From Glandiceps talaboti (taxonomy: Eukaryota > Hemichordata > Enteropneusta > Spengelidae), in NCBI RefSeq assembly GCF_964340395.1, contig NC_135562.1, positions 15,547,296 to 15,611,295 of the forward strand: DNA of 64,000 nt, in the 5' to 3' direction. The translations under genes were made by a program, and so were the position numbers. Shown piece after piece: positions 57,901 through 64,000 of this stretch. How positions within the stretch are numbered: position 1 is the stretch's first letter; each line of letters starts with the position of its first letter. The notes below the pieces were generated by a model, which had not been told where the DNA came from, made no database searches, and saw nothing but the letters and a program-made list of their open reading frames with translations.

Positions 57901-60900
57901 TTTGCTGTAACAGGGTTCGCACGGTCCTGGAAAACCCTGGAAAACCCTGGAATTTCAAACCCTCCCTGGAAAACCCTGGAAAACCCTGGAAAAATGCGCC
58001 CTACCCCTGGAAAACCCTGGAAAATGATCATGTTCAATCGATCGATTAATATTGACGATCGTCATGTCCGTGCTCGAGCCACCCATTCATATGATTTTGA
58101 ATCTCGTAAATGTGAAATCGCGAAAATATTTTCAAAGTCTTTCGCCACGCTGGGTGATGAATCAAAATTCACGCCGATTGAACCCAGACAGTCAAGCGAT
58201 CGTTCCACGAGACACTTTGCCCCACAAACCGTGCGTATTAGTTGAATGGGCGCCGCAGTGTTCCTTTCGATCTTGCATATATTGCTACTCCGTACATCTC
58301 CCAGTCGTCATTTCAGGGACATGATATTGTAACAGTCCCGGCCGGGGTAACATGTACAGTAGGTCTGTTAACAAGATTATCGTAACACTGTAGCGAGTAT
58401 CAAAGCATCATCAACCTCGATTAGAAATTGTTACAAGTTCGGCGCACGAGTCGACTGATACTACAAGCTAGGGCTAGGGCCTAGAGAAGTGCAGTTGAAT
58501 TTCCGGGTTGTGGAAGTACGGTTGTGACTTTTATTTCGTCGATAAATGGGTATTTGTGTTACATGTTCTAAAAGAATAAACTACTGTTTTATGTTGTCGC
58601 CGGTACAGTAACATTCGTCAATGGTCAAGTTGAGTTGAAATCGCGATGTTCCGCAACTCGTGGCATCGGTACATAAACATCGAGACGCAAGCGATGAATG
58701 TATTCAATTATTCATAGCTCGAAATTTCGTTACGTAAATGACGTTTTTATTCTAAATTTTGAAGAAAAATATTATTTTAGGTCGCTTATAAATCTAGTAA
58801 CATCAAACCAAACAATAATGAGGACAAACTTTACTTTTTGATTTATTTTTCTGGATATGTCTGAATTAGACTGACGAATGCTGCGACTCAATCTTACACG
58901 ATCAATGCACCAGCTTGACGAAACGGCTACTTAGCTAGGGGGTAGGACAGAGGTTTCTCCGTTAATCTTAGCGTGTAAACGTGGTTTTTAAACCAATATC
59001 TTGCATAGTGTCGATTGTCTTTAAAATGTTTTGTGACATATGGGAACTGTTGTTGATTTTTCTCGTCCACATCAGACAATTAGATGTCATTCAAAAAATA
59101 TACTATAGTGTCAACACCCCTGGAAAATGGTCAAAATCAATATGAATACCCCTGGAAAACTGACGAAAAACCCCTGGAAAGTCCTGGAATTTTGTTTTGC
59201 TTTAAGTGTACGAACCCTGTGTAATTGACACCTGTCAATCATGAGAAACCGGTAACTACTGAATCAACTGTGGATGGATGTATAAAAGGGGCAGTAAATT
59301 AGTCGATCATAATGCATGGGAGCGGCGCTGCACGCCATTAAGATGTTGTAGTCTTAGAATTTATGTAAAGTATTTGTTATTGTAGTAACTGTTTAGAATT
59401 AATTCGTAAAACTGTTGTAAAAATGTACGTACGTAGAATTAGATTAGACTTCTAATTTCATTTTCTTTATCATTGTTCGGTATCTCGGGGTATATGTATA
59501 AACGTTGGGTTATCTCATCATAAACTGACTAAAAGATAATAGTTTATCAAGGCCACAGTATCTGTAACTAATGTCACCGTTGGTCGTTGGTGGCGCTCTT
59601 CAGTAGCCAAACAAAATGATCGAAGGCGCGTACACAACGACGAATTTCTCTATCTAGGTAGCAAGCTACAATATAACCATTACCGAATCATATTTGAGTT
59701 GATATTCAAAATTATCATCACGAGTGATATTGCAAGAAAATAACCCAAATTTCGAAGTCTGTTAGGAACCAATTAAATGCACAACTTCAGTTGAGAACAA
59801 GTGCATGCATAATATGGTTCTGGAAGTTTCAGTGAAAATTGTATTTTCATCGACAAACGTTTTCTTTATAGTTACGGATAGTGTGGCCAGTATATCATGG
59901 TGCTTGGGACCATCAATAATATTGTTATGTGTCGGTTATTTTTTAATAGCTCAACTCACAGTCAATGTACTATCTTTAAAAATGTAACTTTATAATTTTG
60001 CCGACAAGGATTGACAAGTCCTTTGTTTTACATATCGATACAAAATCAATACAGACGAAAGCTGAGATAGATATTTGATAGTGTCCCCACCTAGAATTAT
60101 CTCGGAAGTAACAGCAGTACAGATTCATATTCTCATTTGATATTTGCCCTTAATTTCGTATTGAAAAGTTGAAGCTAGTGCCGAATCAGAACCTGTACCC
60201 GAACCCGAACCCGAATCCGAACCCGCGCCAGCAGCCGAGGAACCAGTTGCAACGCCAGAGGAACAACCTGCAGAAACGACGGCAGCTGACGAAACACCTG
60301 AAACAGAAACAGAACCAGAACCGGCTGCAGAAACGCAGCCAGAAACCGACGACACAGCAGACAATGCGGCAGAAGGTGACACGGATGACAGACAAATGTT
60401 CTATTTTCCTCTCATTGAGACGCACCTTTAAGGGCTGTTTTCACCTGATGATGTGCATAGTTGTTAACCTATTAACCACCGTGTTTATGTGCGTGTGTCA
60501 GTGTTTCATTGTCTTCTCGTTGTTGTCTTCCATGCTTCTATGTACAGCCCTGAGGTCGTCTTAATGAGAAGGATGAATTATACAACTTTCTTGCAGTCCT
60601 CACCCGCTTAGTAAAAAAACAGTCAAACCCTTCTTGTCTTCTGGGTTATGCACAAATTTCCTTGCACATTTCGCTTGAGCTCTTTATCTCTGCTACGATC
60701 CATAACGCCATAACTAATATAATTCGTGCTATTGAAATCGCTGCTATATTATACATTTCAGATGACTTTATGCTAATATCTTATCAATAACTTATTAGCA
60801 TATTTTCTAATGCTTTTAACAACCCCTGTGCTTTGCTTTAACAATTTCGTATTCAATCCAATCTTATTTGCTTCCAAGCTAACATTGGCTTTTAACCCCC

Positions 60901-62210
60901 TTAATCATTTACTTTGCATAACGAGAAGGACTGCAAGAAAGTTTTAGTATCTCACCGTTGATGGCGCATTATATTCCATGTATCATTACAAAATTGTAGA
61001 TGTTGTTTCCCTTGGTTAAATTTCAAAACGTAACACTGTCACATTTTTGATTACGTCACCACTAGCATTGAACTGACTGTCACCACACCTATTTATGGCA
61101 CCTGCTTTTCTTCTTCAATATGCAAATTTGGTCAAATTTTTTGCATGGATTCAAAAGTTTTGACGATTGTTCATGAATTTTGCTAAGAGGAGGGCCTATT
61201 CTGAAAATGTTGAGGGTCCATTTGACTATATGTTTCTGGTTTTACGTGTAACTACAAATTCTGCTTCCCTAACAAGCGTGGCAAAACTTTCCAGAAAACG
61301 ATGTAAAAGTCTCATTTTTATTTACAAAACATATAAACTAGAACATACACAGACAGACTTCAACATACTACAGTACTACATCACACAATTCACCGTAACA
61401 TTAAAACTCGAATTTAAAAAAGGCAACACACAACAATAAAGTATTGGTATTCTAAACGGCGAATCTGATAAAGCAATGCAATATAAACATGCACATCACA
61501 ACACCACACGGCAGGGCACGACACAACGCAACACAACGCAACCCGAAACGAAACGACACGACACGACACGACACAACACAATACAATACAATACAATACA
61601 ACATAACACAACACAACACACCACTACGACACCACAACATGTTATGTAACAGTACACTGTAATAGAACTCCAAACCGAAACGATACAACAGAAAAACCGA
61701 AAGATGTTTGAACAAGCAATATTCACTGCATGCTTCACGGGATGCATGCAACATGAACACTAACGGCATCTAGCAGATGTCCTTATTTTGTGCCAATACG
61801 TCATTGTATATTTTCTCTCCTTTACTTTTTAGCTCTCTAGATTTCAGATCACATCATTGAATGTTATAGTTAAATTTTACAACTAAGATAAAATCTTGTA
61901 AATCCTTATGTAGTCTTGATCTTGATGTGTGTCCGTTGTATTGTGTTGTTTTGTCTTTATTAATAATTACAATATTTTTCACTTTTTTGTTTCGTGCTGC
62001 ATGATATCACCTTGTAGCATGACCTTTCATACTCTAACAGGTCATCACCCAAGGATCCATCATCCATCATCATCACCACCACTATATATCCGCCATCTTG
62101 TCTGTGACAGACGGTGTCAACTTTGACCTTTGCACTGTGAACTCATAACGTTTTTGTTTTATTTGATTACAGATGCACCAGCAGAAACAGAAGAACAGGC
62201 AGCCGAATAG
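45984..62210 (+). CDS. Small acidic, disordered, N-terminally lipidated (MGCSSS) protein, six exons
   Basis: Exons are 45984-46092, 55514-55576, 55811-55876, 57117-57158, 60169-60375 and 62173-62210 (TAG). All introns are GT-AG and every one is phase 1, giving 174 aa. The start aaaaATGG has good context. MGCSSS fits N-myristoylation (Gly2, Ser6) and palmitoylation (Cys3). The rest is almost only Glu, Ala, Pro, Thr, Asp and Gln (PVPEPEPESEPAPAAEEP, EEGGEEKADEEKPAEG), with no folded domain. Each of exons 1-5 ends in EG, with the Gly codon split by the intron in all but those exons where the next exon changes the residue, so every internal exon can be skipped without shifting frame. AATAAA lies at 62590, 380 bases after the stop. 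In design it recalls GAP-43, BASP1 and MARCKS (lipid-anchored, acidic, disordered), but no homology is claimed. Likely location: inner plasma membrane. Confidence 0.85.
46093..49475. other. First part of the 9.4-kb intron 1 of the acidic-protein gene
   Basis: A C-tract with CA (47749-47770) is the only array. No convincing alternative exon was found. Confidence 0.5.
49480..49900. mobile_element. Large foldback element, ~165-bp arms, in intron 1 of the acidic-protein gene
   Basis: 49485-49652 (ggagccattacagttctttt...gatcacaaggtttcac...gagatagacacc...ttacaccttgtgg...ataaacagtaac) is the imperfect reverse complement of 49735-49895, with a ~80-base loop. Arm divergence is roughly 10-15 percent with small indels, so the insertion is not recent. 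No coding potential. Confidence 0.82.
49905..55510. other. Remainder of intron 1 of the acidic-protein gene
   Basis: Mostly AT-rich sequence without arrays. A 12-bp perfect inverted pair (cccggagagaaa and tttctctccggg) lies at 53871-53932. The open frames at 51543-51776 and 53109-53336 show no recognised domain. The frame of exon 2 is open upstream to 55384, so an alternative first exon is possible but unsupported. Confidence 0.5.
57440..57830. repeat. Degenerate tandem repeat around ggttgatataaccc / gtcaatattcccaat
   Basis: Units such as ttccggttgatataaccc, ccagattgatatattcaat, tcgggtcaatattcccaata and tgaggtcaatatctgac recur at irregular 30-40 base spacing in intron 4. Too diverged for a firm unit length. 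Confidence 0.5.
57911..59219. mobile_element. hAT-like MITE with CAGGGTTCG ends and CCTGGAAAA subterminal repeats
   Basis: The left end is cagggttcgcacggtcctgg and the right end is gtgtacgaaccctg, inverted. TGTAA flanks both sides (57906-57910, 59220-59224). Just inside each end lie tandem CCTGGAAAA motifs (57930-58025 and 59115-59190) in opposite orientation of the element. CAGGG... ends with this subterminal repeat occur in hAT-type non-autonomous elements. hAT duplications are usually 8 bp, and only 5 match here. The 1.3-kb interior has no transposase. It sits in intron 4 of the acidic-protein gene. Confidence 0.75.
59225..60165. other. Intron 4 remainder of the acidic-protein gene
   Basis: AT-rich, no repeats or additional exon recognised. 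Confidence 0.5.
60376..61480. other. Intron 5 of the acidic-protein gene, 5' part
   Basis: No repeat array or further exon recognised. The exon 5 frame runs open past the donor to 60564, encoding a hydrophobic stretch (CFHLMMCIVVNLLTTVFMCV), but the donor aag|gtgaca and the in-phase final exon favour splicing. Confidence 0.5.
61490..61625. repeat. Degenerate pentanucleotide array (ACAAC / GACAC / AATAC) in intron 5
   Basis: Five-base units with shifting consensus (cacaacg, cgaaacg, acgacac, acaatac, acacaac) resemble the array at 24119-24520. Cys/Val-rich minus-strand frames are artefacts. Confidence 0.9.
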
Positions 62211-62589
62211 GAAAGCTGACGACCATCAACTACTGTCTTTTGTATATTTCTCTGTACATAAAAGAATCTTGCTTTTGATTGAAAATGAAAAACGAACAAA
62301 AAATCACTATCAGTTATTACTCAAAGCTGCAGCCTCGTCCAAGTTATATTAAATTCAGAGCTTATACATCCTCGCTCAAGACTCTTTCCTTCATATGGAA
62401 AGAGGCAAGCTTTTTTGCCCCATTTCGTTGCAAAACAACGGCCAGAGCTTCCACTGCATTCATACTCGTACTCTGTGACGCTAGCTGAATCAAGAAATTC
62501 CGTTTCAGGAAACATTTTTTAGTGCTTTTTGTAACCTACACTTTTGTAACCTGCACTATTATAGTTTTGTAGCAATGAAACACACAACA

Positions 62590-62595
62590 AATAAA
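62590..62595 (+). promoter_or_regulatory. Polyadenylation signal AATAAA
   Basis: First canonical AATAAA downstream of the TAG at 62208, giving a ~400-base 3' UTR for the acidic-protein mRNA. Confidence 0.5.
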
Positions 62596-62619
62596 CTATA
62601 AATATCTTTAGTCCAAGGC

Positions 62620-64000
62620 TGGAATCTATTTATCACGCAATAGGTCGTAATTATTATCTTTAAGAGACCGGAATGTTGTTTAATTGCATTTTTATTATGT
62701 GCAATATATAGCATTTATCAGAATTTGAATTTTATTGTGTGGAATTCTTTTTGTTCATGTCTGCCTTGAGATTCGTATGCTGCTCTAGCGCCATAATTTT
62801 TCGATTGCTAGTGTTACCATAAGAAAAACAACAACACAAAAATGTAAAATATCGAATATATACATTGGACACAATAAATCGAACATCCTGCTTTGAAGTT
62901 AATGCTGAGAACTTTATGGCTGTGCCTTATTCATAGCTTCGCGCCATTTCTCAATGTATACACGTCACTATTCCGTCCACCGGTGCATACTATACTTAAG
63001 TCTTACTTGTCATAATATTGGACAGTAAAAAAAACTTAGTGGTCAAAAATTCTTCTGTCTATTACCAATATTTAGAGCACTATTGGCGCCATTTTGAAAC
63101 TGTCCTCTTATTACCAGACTACACTATATAAAACTTACTATTTCGACCATGAATTCACGACTTTTGACTTTTTGCAGCAAAAAATAAACTTGACATTGTC
63201 AAATTTACCAAAAAATATCGAAATAAAAGAGGAAATTCTGGTAATATGAGGACCGAATCTACGCTTCTCCCAAACCGCGCCCATTTCAATGACGACATTT
63301 GGTACACAGACTTTGTCGTTGATGGCGCCCTTTATATGCAAGTAGAAAAACCTGCAATCATAACCCAGTGTAGTGTAGGCTTCGACTTCATTTTCACAAC
63401 TCAATTTCGAATATAAAATGTGTTAATTTTTTTCAAAACCAGGCGCCAAGTATGCCATATTATTATTTTTGTATGCAATAAGTGTATATACCAATAACTC
63501 CTTCAAATAAATTCTACTTAATAATATAAACTTTTTATGACTAAAACATATCAAAAAAAATAATAACATTTTCCCACAGTATTCATAACCTTAAAATAAA
63601 TTGTGATTCAAGGAATTATGGTTGGAGGTTTTTTTGTTCGAAGATTGAGGTTGAAAACATTCTTTGACCTGAACTTTCAGGGTAGTCTAGTTTAGTTCTA
63701 TTAAAATTAGCTTAGCACCACCATATACAGCATGCAAGTCCATGACTTGGGAAAAAAATTTTGTTACAAAATATACATATGTAAATTATATTTTCCACGA
63801 GTGATCCATTTTGTTAGTTTAGTTTTCGAATTCTCGATCGAATTCCCATGAAATATGTAAGTTTTTGAGATTGAACAAAAAAAAGTAATGAATGATTTAC
63901 ACAATGTGGTGCCACAGATGGGTTTTCGAGGGATTTATTTTTTTGGTCATGTCACAATATACCTTTATCACGTTAATTATAATTTGACTTAGTCTATGTT
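62620..64000. other. Intergenic, no gene recognised
   Basis: Very AT-rich with homopolymer runs. The minus-strand open frame 63138-63404 has no recognisable domain. Confidence 0.55.

Noticed and set aside
57787-58245. 152-residue open frame with PWKTLENPGK repeats
   Set aside because: It lies across the left end of the hAT-like MITE. The repeated peptide is only the CCTGGAAAA motif translated.
60125-60425. Ser/Gly/Ala-rich and Arg/Cys/Phe-rich open frames on the minus strand
   Set aside because: They are shadows of acidic-protein exon 5, whose plus-strand frame fits all neighbouring exons in phase.

Overview
This is eukaryotic, almost certainly invertebrate-animal, nuclear DNA. The evidence is GT-AG introns of 0.2 to 9 kb, secreted and transmembrane domain proteins of metazoan type (C-type lectin, PAN/apple, farnesoic-acid O-methyltransferase-like and WxxW domains), non-LTR retrotransposons, tRNA-derived SINEs, MITEs, and a very heavy load of di-, tri-, tetra- and pentanucleotide microsatellites. 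The combination suggests a marine invertebrate such as a hemichordate, cephalochordate or lophotrochozoan. The species cannot be fixed from sequence alone.

Layout. (1) 1-7 kb: a six-exon protein kinase gene on the minus strand (1197-4388) lies between two direct copies of a ~1.1 kb segment, which looks like the junction of a head-to-tail tandem duplication. The right copy carries a nested MITE and foldback insertion. (2) 7-9.6 kb: repeats, a 79-bp minisatellite and a decayed reverse-transcriptase fragment. (3) 9.67-17.7 kb, plus strand: a five-exon type I membrane C-type lectin with signal peptide, CTLD, Thr-rich mucin-like stalk, one TM helix and a very short tail. (4) 19.5-22.7 kb, plus strand: a four-exon secreted protein with signal peptide, PAN/apple, short acidic linker, FAMeT-like domain and mucin-type WxxW domain. 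(5) 24.1-27.4 kb: a 5'-truncated, frameshifted LINE on the minus strand, inserted in a pentanucleotide microsatellite. (6) 28-45 kb: mostly microsatellites, minisatellites and foldback elements. It also holds one calmodulin-like EF-hand exon (35.1 kb), followed by an array of CRE-like TGACGTCA sites, and two weak candidate exons (29.0 and 32.7 kb). (7) 46-62.2 kb, plus strand: a six-exon gene for a small, very acidic, disordered protein with an N-terminal MGCSSS lipidation signal. Every internal exon is a phase 1-1 cassette. Its introns hold a hAT-like MITE and a large foldback element.

Functional reading. The lectin and the PAN/FAMeT/WxxW protein are co-oriented neighbours, both built from phase-1 extracellular modules, and both fit surface or mucus glycan recognition (inference). 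The kinase keeps its Lys, Glu, Asp, DFG and APE residues but has a degenerate glycine loop and an HND catalytic motif. The acidic protein resembles GAP-43/BASP1/MARCKS-type lipidated disordered proteins in composition only, and no homology is claimed. Splice sites and reading phases were worked out by hand: every gene model given as a CDS is phase-consistent across all its introns, but none is confirmed by transcripts.
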